A stretch of 64,000 nt of DNA from positions 1-64,000 of IMG/VR virus record IMGVR_UViG_3300049491_000829, one strand, 5' to 3'. Each line of letters opens with the position of its first letter. Position 1 is the stretch's first letter. A program made the position numbers and the translations under genes. Under the pieces are notes generated by a model. That model was not told where the DNA came from. It did not search any database and worked only from the letters and a program-made list of their open reading frames with translations. Below are positions 25,723 to 34,005 of this stretch, piece after piece. Source of the stretch: a virus.

Positions 25723-26229
25723 TTACTTCTTTGGAGTCGTAAATTGATATTTGCACTTGGGACAAGTCACATCAAGCTCAGACGCGATCGCATCCGGGTC
25801 AATTTCTGTGAAGTCTTGCGGGAATTCTTCACTCATCAATGCATCAATCTCATCTTGAGAAAATCCAGTCAATTCTAAATCAGCTTCCAAATCAATCAAA
25901 GATTGAAGCTCAAATTTTAGCGCTTCATCATCCCAAGGCGATTGCGCTAACTTATTGTCAGAGATTCGCAATTGTGTTTTTTGCGCGTCCGATAATCCTG
26001 TACGGACAATTACAGCAACTTCTTCCAACTCAGCAACGATCGCAGCTTCTCTCCTGCAATGCCCTTTTAAAATGTTGTTGTTCTCATCAACAACAATCGG
26101 TACATCAAAACCAAGCGTTTTCATCACTTCCGCTAACTTCTCAATCTGCTGTCTGCTATGGATTTTAGCGTTTTGCTCGTAAGGGATTAGAGCGTTTGGC
26201 GATCGCATCTCAATATTTAAATTACTCAA
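25723..26229 (-). CDS. ParB-like (Sulfiredoxin/ParB-fold) protein with zinc knuckle
   Basis: 168 residues. The N-terminal ParB/Srx fold is shown by a LIPYEQNAKIHS region, VPIVVDENNNILKGHCRREA with the GHCRR motif (56-60) and ISDNKLAQSPWDDE. Such domains usually precede or accompany phage DNA methylases. The C-terminus ends with Cys156-x2-Cys159, half a zinc site. It starts two bases after the winged-helix gene ends. Role probably DNA binding or NTP hydrolysis in the modification system; not a partition protein in this context. Confidence 0.72.
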   Translation of the reverse strand: MSNLNIEMRSPNALIPYEQNAKIHSRQQIEKLAEVMKTLGFDVPIVVDENNNILKGHCRREAAIVAELEEVAVIVRTGLSDAQKTQLRISDNKLAQSPWDDEALKFELQSLIDLEADLELTGFSQDEIDALMSEEFPQDFTEIDPDAIASELDVTCPKCKYQFTTPKK

Positions 26230-26230
26230 A

Positions 26231-26893
26231 TTACTCAGTCCTTGTTGGTAAACTGTAATATTTTGTATGATACCTTTTCTGCTCGATCCAAGCGTTGATT
26301 AAACCTTGTTGATGCATTTTTGAACATATCTTACGAATTGTTGTTTTATTTAACTTTGCTTCATTCGCTAATTCTTCAGTCGTCAAAGGTCTTTTGTACT
26401 CAGACAGCAAATTTAATATTATTTTTTCAGTTTCTAAACCAAATTTATCTATTAACTTTTCTTTTTCTCCCGCAAGACAATAATACAATTTTGAACCCCT
26501 GTCACGTCGATAACTCTCAATTTTACCTGCTGCAATCAACGCATCACAATGAAATAAAGCTGTTTGGGGCGATCGCTCAATAGCAGGAGCAATATCATAA
26601 ACACTCAAAGGTTCTTTAGCAAGTAATCCTAATATTATTGCGCGATGTTTCTCGTTAACAAAAGGTCTAACAGCTTCGCGCTTTTGCTTGACTTTCCTGC
26701 GTTTAATCACTTCTGGCTTTTCACGCTGTTCCTGGACAAGCTTAGTTTTGTCAATGCCTCGACTAATGATTAAAAAATTTCCACAGGCAGAGCAAAAGTT
26801 ATTACTTTCTTCCTCGCAAATACAGTAAATTTGGCGAAATTTTAAGCATCGACCGCAGTATTTAAAAATAGATTTTTCCCAAACAAGTTGCAT
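26231..26893 (-). CDS. Zinc-ribbon and winged-helix regulator, first gene of the modification operon
   Basis: 220 residues. Six cysteines (13, 16, 24, 26, 34, 37) form an N-terminal zinc site. A basic linker (about 60-75, IKRRKVKQKR) leads to two winged helices: residues about 83-140 (IILGLLAKEPLSVYDIAPAI) and about 148-215 (LTTEELANEAKLNKTTIRKI). It has an AAGGGAAG ribosome site and heads a minus-strand operon ending with the CmoA-like gene. It may regulate the operon or the element. Confidence 0.68.
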   Translation of the reverse strand: MQLVWEKSIFKYCGRCLKFRQIYCICEEESNNFCSACGNFLIISRGIDKTKLVQEQREKPEVIKRRKVKQKREAVRPFVNEKHRAIILGLLAKEPLSVYDIAPAIERSPQTALFHCDALIAAGKIESYRRDRGSKLYYCLAGEKEKLIDKFGLETEKIILNLLSEYKRPLTTEELANEAKLNKTTIRKICSKMHQQGLINAWIEQKRYHTKYYSLPTRTE

Positions 26894-26928
26894 TTTATTC
26901 TTCCCTTGAACTTGTCTTAATTTAAAAG

Positions 26929-26953
26929 CACTTAGGGAAACGTTTCTCTAAGT
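26929..26953. repeat. Dispersed palindrome, copy 12
   Basis: Centre ACGT in place of AG/CT (AAACGTTT). Upstream of the modification operon, with a normal terminator 12 bases to its right. Confidence 0.82.
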
Positions 26954-26964
26954 CCAAAAACAGT

Positions 26965-26992
26965 AAAAGCCATCTTAGTTAGATGGCTTTTA
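26965..26992. terminator. Bidirectional intrinsic terminator
   Basis: AAAAGCCATCT (26965-26975) pairs with AGATGGCTTTT (26981-26991). On the minus strand it follows the ParB-Dam gene and ends its transcript before the modification operon. Confidence 0.82.
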
Positions 26993-27012
26993 ATTTCCGA
27001 TGCAATCAACTT

Positions 27013-29502
27013 TTAAACAAGGGCGATCGCTTGTTCTTTAGCTAGTGCTAATGTATCAATTCCTTCTTTAATAATTTCATTATCGATTGTGATTCTAAAT
27101 TTGCCTCCTTTAATCTTAGTAAGTATAATTTCTTTCTTTCTAAAGATTGACACTGCACCTGATTTAGTTGGTAGCCATTCGATTTCTTCTTCCTCTTCCT
27201 GTTCCTCTATTCCATCAATCGCCCAAACGGCTAAACGACAATCCCCATATTCATCAAATTTCTCGTAAAAATTGCGCCAGTTGTTGCCAATGTACAGCAA
27301 CACTACGTCAAAGTTTGGATTGTCAAGATTATCATTGTTTTTCTTAAGCTCTTCGCGATATTTACGATGCTCAGGAGGACAGGAAAACGCGACACGTCCT
27401 GTCATGTCGCACGTTATTTCAAACAAACGTTTTGCGATCGCGCCTGAGCCTTTGTTTGACTTTAATCCTTGTTTTGCAAGGACTACACCCTCTTTGATGT
27501 TATTTTTACCAACTTGCTCTTCAATCTTTTTGAGCCAAGCTTCCGGGTCCGAGTAAGGAATATTAGCAAAAAATGTGATAGGACGATTGTCATCTGGGAT
27601 TTGCCAGTCTTGGGTTAAACCATTTAATTCTTCAGTTAATCCTGTGAAATGATGCTTTGCAGCTATGCGTTTACCAGGGTCAGCACAAGGATCAATGTCA
27701 ATCTCTCCTAATACTTCGGCAATTGTTTCAACTAACCAATCAGGGGTGTACCATTGATCCGACATCAACGGTATATGCTTTTCTATATCTAGTCTTTGCT
27801 GTTCCGGATAAATAAGCGATCGCCCGGTTTGAATAGTCTCCGCGAGTGCGACTGTTTTGCCATCAACAGGCTGACTAAGTTGTTGAGTTTGTTGCTGAGT
27901 AGCTTGTTGTTGGGGAATACTTGCAGCTTTCCCAATTGCGCCTTGTTTAGATGGCGTACTTTGTTTCTCAGAAAATAATTTGCTTAATGCTTTTTCTACG
28001 CTTGTAGCTTCACCACGTAGAATCAAATCTGCAACTTGCATTGCAACTTTAGCGCCGTAGTTTGGATTTTGGTAAACTTCTTCGCGCAACTTGCGAACTG
28101 TCGCGACCATTTTGTCATTTTTATTAAATAGTTCGCGCAATTTAATCCGATTAGCGTCAGGAAGTGTGTCAATCCAATCAAGCAGCTTGCTAGCTTCATA
28201 AGCTGTTTTCCCAGAGAGTCCGGAACCGCGTGCGGCTTCATCCCACGCTTTGCCAGATTGGGACGCATCTTTTTTTGACACTCTTGCTTGACGATCGCGA
28301 GCTAAAGTCGCGCAATATTGCTTACGCGCAGCAATTTCCCGGATTTTCATCTCTTGATTGCGATCGCGTGTCTTGTCATTTGTATCAAGCAGCGCTTCCA
28401 CTACTTCCGCTATCGAACCAAACGGACGAACTTCAACAGGTATTGTAGAAATATTTTCAATTACAGCAGCTTGAGTACGTCTGTTCCCTGCAACTACTTC
28501 TAAATCGTAAACATTCTCATCATTTTTGACTAAGCCAACAAGAACTCGTTGCAGAATAACACCCCCGTTATTTTGAAGACTTTCTTGAATATTTGTAATA
28601 TCCTCGCCATCTCGACCAGGGTGGTAAACTTCTCTATTAACATCCAGAAATGGCAACAAATGCGGCGGATAATCCCCAATAAATCCTGACTCTAGCTCTT
28701 TTGTGCGTGCATGATACTCGCGACACACAGCGCTACGCACCGAATGAAAATATTGTCCGCGTTCTGTTGCGTACAGAATTTCAGTACCACCATCTTTCAT
28801 TGTCGCTTCTTGTCCAGCTATTAACAAAGCTGGTATTTCTTGCTCCAAAAAACCAACAAAGCCGCCTTGATAGAACTGATCGACGCGAACAATATAGCCT
28901 TTACGTGAATAACTAAAAATTGTCCGAAATTCTTCATCCTCGTCGCTTGCCTTCCATAAAGCTTCTCCTAACTCTGTTTTATCTTCTTCAATACTTTCTG
29001 CAACTTTTGCAGATTCACTACTTGTATCAACAATCTCAGACATTTCATCATCCTTAATAACTTGAAATTCTTCTATAACTGACTCTAAACCATTTTCAAT
29101 AATTGCAATTTTCCCAGGGAAAATCAGTCTTTCAACCGTAAAAATCCCTTTTTCTGTCTGGACGCGATCGCCCAATTCAACATTTAGTATGTTCAGTTTA
29201 TCATCATATTGTAAATCCAACAGCTTAACAGCCTGCTCGTTGCCACTCTGACTACGGACTATAACAGACCCGTCGTTGGATATATCGACAATTCGGACAA
29301 TTTCAGCATCGCCTTGTTTTGCTACGCAAGCGCCAAACAAATCAAAACCCGCATCTGTCAAACGGAAGAAGTTAGCAAGGTTAGATTCACGCTTTTCTAT
29401 GATTACCTGTTGTTTTGTGTGTACCTTTGAGCCTAGCTTCATATCCTTAAGTTTGTCGCGATCGCTCTCTAGTTCCCTTAACGCGCTTTTTAGTGTTTCC
29501 AT
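27013..29502 (-). CDS. ParB-like / N6-adenine DNA methyltransferase (Dam-type) fusion
   Basis: 829 residues. Residues about 50-150 and 195-260 are beta-rich, unknown. A ParB-like domain spans about 285-510, with the AGNRRTQAA motif (338-346) and a helix-turn-helix part around 425-445. After a Gln-rich linker (525-545) comes a phage Dam-like (pfam05869-type) methyltransferase: DQWYTPDW (582-589), IDIDPCADPG (601-610) and ANIPYSDP (646-653), the last being an NPPY motif with Pro to Ile. Predicted to methylate adenine N6 and bind DNA through ParB. It is driven by an operator-bearing promoter. The Ile change may lower or alter activity. Confidence 0.82.
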   Translation of the reverse strand: METLKSALRELESDRDKLKDMKLGSKVHTKQQVIIEKRESNLANFFRLTDAGFDLFGACVAKQGDAEIVRIVDISNDGSVIVRSQSGNEQAVKLLDLQYDDKLNILNVELGDRVQTEKGIFTVERLIFPGKIAIIENGLESVIEEFQVIKDDEMSEIVDTSSESAKVAESIEEDKTELGEALWKASDEDEEFRTIFSYSRKGYIVRVDQFYQGGFVGFLEQEIPALLIAGQEATMKDGGTEILYATERGQYFHSVRSAVCREYHARTKELESGFIGDYPPHLLPFLDVNREVYHPGRDGEDITNIQESLQNNGGVILQRVLVGLVKNDENVYDLEVVAGNRRTQAAVIENISTIPVEVRPFGSIAEVVEALLDTNDKTRDRNQEMKIREIAARKQYCATLARDRQARVSKKDASQSGKAWDEAARGSGLSGKTAYEASKLLDWIDTLPDANRIKLRELFNKNDKMVATVRKLREEVYQNPNYGAKVAMQVADLILRGEATSVEKALSKLFSEKQSTPSKQGAIGKAASIPQQQATQQQTQQLSQPVDGKTVALAETIQTGRSLIYPEQQRLDIEKHIPLMSDQWYTPDWLVETIAEVLGEIDIDPCADPGKRIAAKHHFTGLTEELNGLTQDWQIPDDNRPITFFANIPYSDPEAWLKKIEEQVGKNNIKEGVVLAKQGLKSNKGSGAIAKRLFEITCDMTGRVAFSCPPEHRKYREELKKNNDNLDNPNFDVVLLYIGNNWRNFYEKFDEYGDCRLAVWAIDGIEEQEEEEEIEWLPTKSGAVSIFRKKEIILTKIKGGKFRITIDNEIIKEGIDTLALAKEQAIALV

Positions 29503-29541
29503 CTTACTTTTTTCTGATTTTTGCTTTGAGTACTTCTATAT

Positions 29542-29567
29542 TGTATGCTAAATGCGACATATTGCAA
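29542..29567 (-). promoter_or_regulatory. Promoter with degenerate shared operator, upstream of ParB-Dam gene
   Basis: On the minus strand CCCTTGCAA is followed by TATGTC-GCATTT-AGCATA and an ACAATATAGA stretch. The right half-site differs from consensus at two positions and the -10 spacing is less clear than in other copies. Gene start is 40 bases downstream. Confidence 0.55.
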
Positions 29568-29605
29568 GGGCATAAGCATCAGAATATTCAATACAAAGGA
29601 AAAAT

Positions 29606-29631
29606 GACTTAGAGAAACTTTTCCCTAAGTC
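29606..29631. repeat. Dispersed palindrome, copy 13
   Basis: Centre CT; 30 bases beyond the stop of the minus-strand gene at 29662. Confidence 0.88.
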
Positions 29632-29661
29632 ATTTAAGCGGAGATTTATTGTATGCAAGCT

Positions 29662-29931
29662 TTAATCGATTGAGTCCAGCAATGTATAAGGTATCCCCAT
29701 GCGCTCAAACCATTTCTGAGGATAAGTTCTGCTTATGTATTGGTCGATAACGTTTAACGCCCCCGTTGGGGTCCAGCACCCGCAGGATATGCCGTTGATA
29801 ATTAATTCGAGATATTCACAGTCGTAGTCAATTTCAATGTCTTTATTTTGGCGTTGCAATCGTTGTAATTTAGTCAAAAACGCTTGTAGATGGAATTCTT
29901 CAGTGTTTGCTGGTGACAATAGTGCTTGCAT
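29662..29931 (-). CDS. Hypothetical early protein
   Basis: 89 residues from ATG 29931, which shares a base with the upstream stop (TAATG); an upstream in-frame start is not needed. The N-terminal helical part (FHLQAFLTKLQRLQR) is followed by DIEIDYDCEYLELIINGISC and a helical end. Part of the replication-region minus-strand run. Function unknown. Confidence 0.6.
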   Translation of the reverse strand: MQALLSPANTEEFHLQAFLTKLQRLQRQNKDIEIDYDCEYLELIINGISCGCWTPTGALNVIDQYISRTYPQKWFERMGIPYTLLDSID

Positions 29932-30581
29932 TACGGGATTACCCCCACAGGACAAGCAGTAAACACTGCGTCAATCTTGTCGCGATCGCCAAGTAGCAAA
30001 GAAACTTCAAAGGAAATTTTATCAGGATCGAGAGTACGTGCAGGGGTTTTTCCAATCTCCGCTAAATCGTACAACGCTGATAAACAGTAAATTTCATCGG
30101 CTGATACTATCCAAGAAGCTGATGCTACAGAATCGTTGTAACCCTGCAAACACCAAGCATCGACAGATGCATTGTTTTCTCTTAACCAATTGCAATATGC
30201 ATGTACAATCAAGGGTTTATATTCCTTGATTAACTTTTCATCTTCTTTGAGCAAATTAAGTCCAAAGGAACACGCAGGGAACTGAATCAAACGATCGCCT
30301 AGAGGGATGCTGCGCCATTCAATCCCAGAGATATTAAATTCTCTTTGGAATTCGCGCACCCATGCATGAATTACATGTGACGCAAACATAGCTAGCGCAT
30401 TTTTTTCTTTGATAAAGCACTGGATTTGTTCGGAATTGCAAGTCGCGATCGCTGCTTTGACAAGATTTGACGCTGTAATTTGTAAACATTCTAAATCTGG
30501 GATGTCGCGTCCAAGCGCGATCGCGCAATTGACACTATGTAAGTATTCAGCTAATTGTTTCGTTTCCATTGTTGCTTGCAC
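29931..30581 (-). CDS. Hypothetical early protein
   Basis: 216 residues (or 212 from METKQL at 30569). All-helical look with several Cys and Trp residues; no known family. A segment with RSIPLGDRLIQFPACSFG is a candidate core strand. Coupled to the downstream gene by TAATG. Its place behind the initiator and loader-like genes suggests a part in replication or its control. Confidence 0.58.
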   Translation of the reverse strand: MQATMETKQLAEYLHSVNCAIALGRDIPDLECLQITASNLVKAAIATCNSEQIQCFIKEKNALAMFASHVIHAWVREFQREFNISGIEWRSIPLGDRLIQFPACSFGLNLLKEDEKLIKEYKPLIVHAYCNWLRENNASVDAWCLQGYNDSVASASWIVSADEIYCLSALYDLAEIGKTPARTLDPDKISFEVSLLLGDRDKIDAVFTACPVGVIP

Positions 30582-30600
30582 TGTAGTTTTTACTTAGTTG

Positions 30601-30625
30601 CACTTAGGGAAAAGTTTCCCTAAGT
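30601..30625. repeat. Dispersed palindrome, copy 14
   Basis: Centre AG; abuts the stop codon of the loader-like gene (30627). Confidence 0.88.
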
Positions 30626-30626
30626 C

Positions 30627-31265
30627 CTAAAACGCTTTTGACAATCCCTGCTTTTTGCTTGCGTACAAAGCTGCGATCGCGCTTACTGCTTTATCTCTAG
30701 CTTGTTGCTCTGCTTCGATGTCGATTTCAGGAGCAATCGCAGGCGACAAAGCTAAGACGTTATGAGCAGTTGGCTTAATCAAGTCCTGCATAGTCTTGTC
30801 TTTTTTCCAGTTAGTGGATTTTTTAAAAGATTTCCAAGCCGTGATAAACTGATTTTTGAGCGTACTGTGTAAACTCTCAACCCTTGCTTCTGCTAGCAAG
30901 GATAAACCACCTAGAGTTTGCAAAGCTAGCTTGGCGTGACCTGATAAAGTGTCTACAATCGCAGGACGATCCGTTGGCGCAAGTCGCAGCGCTTGCAAGA
31001 TTTTGAGCCATTCTTGCAGCGCTTCTGCTTCTTCGTCACCTGTAATCAACTGGGTAAACTCTTGGGGACTAGGCATCCATTTAAGTGTCGCGATCGCCTT
31101 TTTCTTTGCAATCTCGATTTCGTCGTCATCAAGAACGCCAAAAACTTCATTTTTCCAAACTTGCATTACTACTTTGGGAATTTCTTTCTCGTCAGGGCTT
31201 TTCCCGTGTAACCAAGAAAAATAACTAGTTAGCTCTCCTAGAAGTTCTTTAATGGGTTCTTCCAT
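30627..31265 (-). CDS. Putative replication helicase loader-like protein
   Basis: 212 residues. The layout of an N-terminal helical domain, a central LKWMPSPQEFTQLI motif, then HAKLALQTLGGLSLLAE and FITAWKSFKK resembles lambda P/DUF6475-type proteins that deliver the host helicase to the phage origin. It lies directly downstream of the initiator gene, the same order as lambda O and P. The similarity is by pattern, not a strict match, so the name is provisional. Has its own operator-bearing promoter. Confidence 0.5.
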   Translation of the reverse strand: MEEPIKELLGELTSYFSWLHGKSPDEKEIPKVVMQVWKNEVFGVLDDDEIEIAKKKAIATLKWMPSPQEFTQLITGDEEAEALQEWLKILQALRLAPTDRPAIVDTLSGHAKLALQTLGGLSLLAEARVESLHSTLKNQFITAWKSFKKSTNWKKDKTMQDLIKPTAHNVLALSPAIAPEIDIEAEQQARDKAVSAIAALYASKKQGLSKAF

Positions 31266-31293
31266 TGCTTTTGCTCGATAAGTGATGTTTTAT

Positions 31294-31321
31294 TGTATGT
31301 CGCATGTGACACACTTGTCAA
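31294..31321 (-). promoter_or_regulatory. Promoter with shared operator, upstream of loader-like gene
   Basis: On the minus strand: TTGACA (31316-31321), 16-bp spacer, CATACA (31294-31299). On the plus strand the dyad reads TATGTC-GCATGT-GACACA at 31296-31313, one mismatch. Confidence 0.68.
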
Positions 31322-31371
31322 CCATCTTATTTAGTAGCCTGAATCTAGGCTTTTGCAATTTTGTGACTTGA

Positions 31372-33000
31372 CTAAACGAATGCTTTTATTTCGTGTCGAT
31401 ATTCCGCAAACTCCGGGCGATCGCTTATTATCAAATCTCTCAATTCTTCAACCCAGTTAGGTCGTCGATCGAAGACTTGCGTCATCGGAAGGTGTTTGAG
31501 ATTGTTGTCTATGAAGAACTGTTTTTTATACGCTCTAAAAATATCGCTTCTCTCTAGCTCCGAAAACATTACTTTGTCCGCTTGTTGATTTAAAGCGTCT
31601 GCAACTTTCATCGTCGCAACTTCTTTAGGTAGTGCGTCTCGACTAGTCGCGCTGACTAATGCTGGATTGCTTTCTATCATTGCATTCCACTCAATAAACA
31701 ACTCGTCGCGTCGTTGGTTATTGTATTTTGCAATTGAAATATGCTTCCGTATCTGAGTTAGCGCAGAACCAACTGTCAAAGACTTGTAAAACTTTGTTGC
31801 AGAAAGTCTTTGACACATCCAGTCTTCAAACCCAGCGTGAAAATGATAGCGATCGCCTTCTATATCCCAAGGAAATTGTTCGCTCCCGTCTAAATTGCGT
31901 TTTACGCCCGGTTCATTTACGCGGATGTACTTTGCAGCATTCTCGACAGTTAAAGTCGCTTGCACGCGATTTTGAACGGGCTGCGCGGCGACTGCGGAAG
32001 ATTGACCCTCTAGGCAAATATTGTGGTCAACATAAGAATTCTCAATCTTAGTAACAGGCGTAGTCGCGCAGTCTATGACTTCTTCTTTTATTTCTATATT
32101 CTGCTGTACCTCCCATTCCTGGAGTTCGTTCTGTATTTTATCCCAATCAACATTTTCAAAATTGAAAGATTCCTCATCCCCCCCCAAGGCTGTTTCTTTT
32201 ATTTCCAAATCCACGGCTGTTAATTCAAAATTCCTGAACACGACAAATCCAGCAGTTGAAGCAACCCCCCCAAGGCTGTTCTCTTCGTTTTTTCCAGCCT
32301 TCGCGTTTAATAAAGATTGGGGGGGTATAGATAATATATTTTTTGTATTATCTTTTAAATCTTTTACATATATAGTCAGTTTGGTCACGTTCTGCAAACT
32401 AGTTTGGTCACGTTCTGCAAACTCAGTTTGGTCACGTTCTGCAAACTCAGTTTGGTCACGTTCTGCAAACTCAGTTTGGTCACGTTCTGCAAACTCAGTT
32501 TGGTCACGTTCTGCAAACTCAGCGCTGTCTGGCATCTCTACAACAAAACGAGCGCGAGGGCTTTTACGTTTTGAACGAGGACGATCGCTCTTAAAAGTTC
32601 CGCCTAGAATCGCGTCAATCTTCTCGTCTAGCGCTTCATAATTAACTTTGTAATGCAAAGTAGCAGGCGAACCCCTTAATACTGTCTCAATCACTCCTAG
32701 TTCAATCAAATGATTTCTATTTTTTTCAATTTCGTAGCGACTCAAAGATGTTTTTTCTTCCCACTCACGAACTGATTTGCTAAACCAGCCATTTTTACCA
32801 GCTTCGAGCGATCGCTGACTCCAGTAATCCGCTTGGGAAAGCAGTAAACCCCCACATGCACAACCCGCGATCGTTGCAAATATCCGAGAAAAAGCAATTA
32901 CCCCTGTTAGTTTTTGATATTTGCTCTTCCCTTTTTTCTCGTTTCCAGCTACACTAGGTTCAACTTGACTAGACGATTCGACTTGAGTTGAATATTTCAC
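31372..33000 (-). CDS. Replication initiator (O-like) with internal iterons
   Basis: 542 residues. The N-terminal winged helix (about 45-122: GLLLSQADYWSQR, GWFSKSVREWEEKTSLSRYE, LIELGVIETV) is the type found in phage and plasmid replication initiators and DnaD/O-like proteins. Residues 161-200 are five copies of the octapeptide EFAERDQT, followed by SLQNVTKL, which is a sixth DNA copy read in another frame. The rest is a variable linker and a C-terminal helical domain with WMCQRLSATKFYKSL. In lambda the origin iterons lie inside gene O; here the DNA repeats and an adjacent AT-rich tract point to the same design. No promoter of the shared type is clear; a possible TTGCAC/TATAAC promoter lies near 33207-33240. 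Confidence 0.72.
   Translation of the reverse strand: MKYSTQVESSSQVEPSVAGNEKKGKSKYQKLTGVIAFSRIFATIAGCACGGLLLSQADYWSQRSLEAGKNGWFSKSVREWEEKTSLSRYEIEKNRNHLIELGVIETVLRGSPATLHYKVNYEALDEKIDAILGGTFKSDRPRSKRKSPRARFVVEMPDSAEFAERDQTEFAERDQTEFAERDQTEFAERDQTEFAERDQTSLQNVTKLTIYVKDLKDNTKNILSIPPQSLLNAKAGKNEENSLGGVASTAGFVVFRNFELTAVDLEIKETALGGDEESFNFENVDWDKIQNELQEWEVQQNIEIKEEVIDCATTPVTKIENSYVDHNICLEGQSSAVAAQPVQNRVQATLTVENAAKYIRVNEPGVKRNLDGSEQFPWDIEGDRYHFHAGFEDWMCQRLSATKFYKSLTVGSALTQIRKHISIAKYNNQRRDELFIEWNAMIESNPALVSATSRDALPKEVATMKVADALNQQADKVMFSELERSDIFRAYKKQFFIDNNLKHLPMTQVFDRRPNWVEELRDLIISDRPEFAEYRHEIKAFV
32325..32377. other. AT-rich tract, candidate DNA-unwinding element
   Basis: About 50 bases of almost pure A/T (from TATAGATAATATATTTT through CTTTTACATATATAG) directly beside the iteron block inside the initiator gene. 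This is the usual arrangement of an origin's unwinding element. Confidence 0.55.
32378..32519. repeat. Iteron array inside the initiator gene (candidate origin)
   Basis: Six copies of a 23-bp core AGTTTG-N11-CAAACT (itself with inverted ends), five at 24-bp spacing and the leftmost at 23 bp. The one-base offset puts that copy in another reading frame, so its coding differs (SLQNVTKL instead of EFAERDQT). That the DNA is conserved while the reading frame changes suggests the DNA is the functional repeat. Confidence 0.85.
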
Positions 33001-33328
33001 TCGATTACTCCTGTTTTGGTTGACGGGTTCTGTTGATTAGTCTGTCTTGTTCAAAAAAATTCATTTAATTACTACGGGAGGTCGGAACGCGATCGCCCGT
33101 TTTGTCTTTTTAGAAAGCTTTCCACAAGATACAGCATTTTGCAAGTAACCCTTTTTTCTACTTAGGGAAAAGTTTCTCTAAGTCCGTATCGTGGATTATC
33201 TCACATATCTATGTTATACAGCAAATTAAATTATGTGCAACTTTTGACATACAAAATTGATTTCCAAACAAACGTAGCGGTGGACATTTAAGGTATCCAC
33301 CGCTAGCAAAATAAGGATGCATTTTTAA
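33001..33328. other. Upstream region of the initiator gene
   Basis: 328 bases without a gene. Contains a HIP1 site, palindrome copy 15, a possible minus-strand promoter (TTGCAC, 16 bp, TATAAC around 33207-33240), and a half-operator TTTTGACATACA near 33243. Confidence 0.4.
33160..33183. repeat. Dispersed palindrome, copy 15
   Basis: Centre AG; upstream of the initiator gene. Confidence 0.85.
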
Positions 33329-33577
33329 TTACAGGTTGTTAACGATTTTTTCCAGTTGATAGACTTGTCGTTCTAGCATCGCGATCGCTTGCTGCATCTG
33401 ACTCGCTTCGCTGTTGTCTTGAATCGTTAACTGAGATTTGATGATTTTGTTGAGTGCTTGCGCTGCTCCTAAGTTGTTTTTTCTGCAATACTCCTGAAAT
33501 AAACTTAGTGTTTCACCATTTGGATACGCAGCAAGTCTCAAGGATTTGGGTGTTCTGTTTGCTGTTGCTGTTTTCAT
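33329..33577 (-). CDS. Small hypothetical protein with C-terminal coiled coil
   Basis: 82 residues. The N-terminal part (PKSLRLAAYPNGETLSLFQEYCRK) resembles a ribbon-helix-helix strand and helix; the end (QMQQAIAMLERQVYQLEKIV) is a short coiled coil. Its start overlaps the stop of the upstream gene (ATGA), forming a two-gene unit. Could be a regulatory pair or antidote-like; not identified. Confidence 0.55.
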   Translation of the reverse strand: MKTATANRTPKSLRLAAYPNGETLSLFQEYCRKNNLGAAQALNKIIKSQLTIQDNSEASQMQQAIAMLERQVYQLEKIVNNL

Positions 33578-33804
33578 GCGATCGCCCCTATCTTGCTCTC
33601 TAAAACGTTTAACTTTGCTTGCAGCCTTTCTAATTTTGCTTGTGGGGATTCTACTATCCCACCCTCAAAAAAATTCTGCATCAGAAAAATAACAAAGCTA
33701 CTCTCGCTAATATCGCCTTCTTTACGTCTAGCAGCCTCGAACGCTCTATACTCCTCATTGCTGATTCGCGTAGCAATCTGCTTTGTTTTAGTTAATTCCT
33801 TCAT
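33574..33804 (-). CDS. Ribbon-helix-helix DNA-binding protein
   Basis: 76 residues from ATG 33804 (MKELTKTK); an upstream TTG frame adds nine residues and is less likely. KQIATRISNEEYRAFEAARR, then SESSFVIFLMQNFF, is a typical Arc/CopG ribbon-helix-helix. The C-terminal KLERLQAKLNVLESK is a coiled coil similar to the downstream partner. A candidate regulator of copy number or of the operator network. Confidence 0.65.
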   Translation of the reverse strand: MKELTKTKQIATRISNEEYRAFEAARRKEGDISESSFVIFLMQNFFEGGIVESPQAKLERLQAKLNVLESKIGAIA

Positions 33805-33906
33805 AGCTAGTTTGTTTATTTGATGGCTCAATCATGTCATATCAATCATATCATTATTTAAAAAAATCGCAAGGAGACAAAACGCTGCATCCCGGTCTGG
33901 TTGCTT

Positions 33907-33935
33907 GATAAAGCGTATGTCGCTATTGACATACT
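33907..33935 (+). promoter_or_regulatory. Promoter with shared operator, upstream of RDF-like gene
   Basis: The dyad TATGTC-GCTATT-GACATA is perfect (33916-33933) and -10 is CATACT (33930-33935). The -35 is weak (GATAAA at 17 bp). Confidence 0.68.
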
Positions 33936-34005
33936 TCTTGTTTAAGATTACAAGTATAGATACACAGTGTTTGCAACACTTACAAAAAAGACATTAAGGA
34001 CAATC

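Noticed and set aside
32378-32519. CRISPR array
   Set aside because: Units are contiguous, 24 bp with no unique spacers, and lie in a coding gene.
32075-32641. Plus-strand frame of 188 residues with ANSVWSRS repeats
   Set aside because: Antisense of the initiator gene; the repeats are the iterons read on the other strand.
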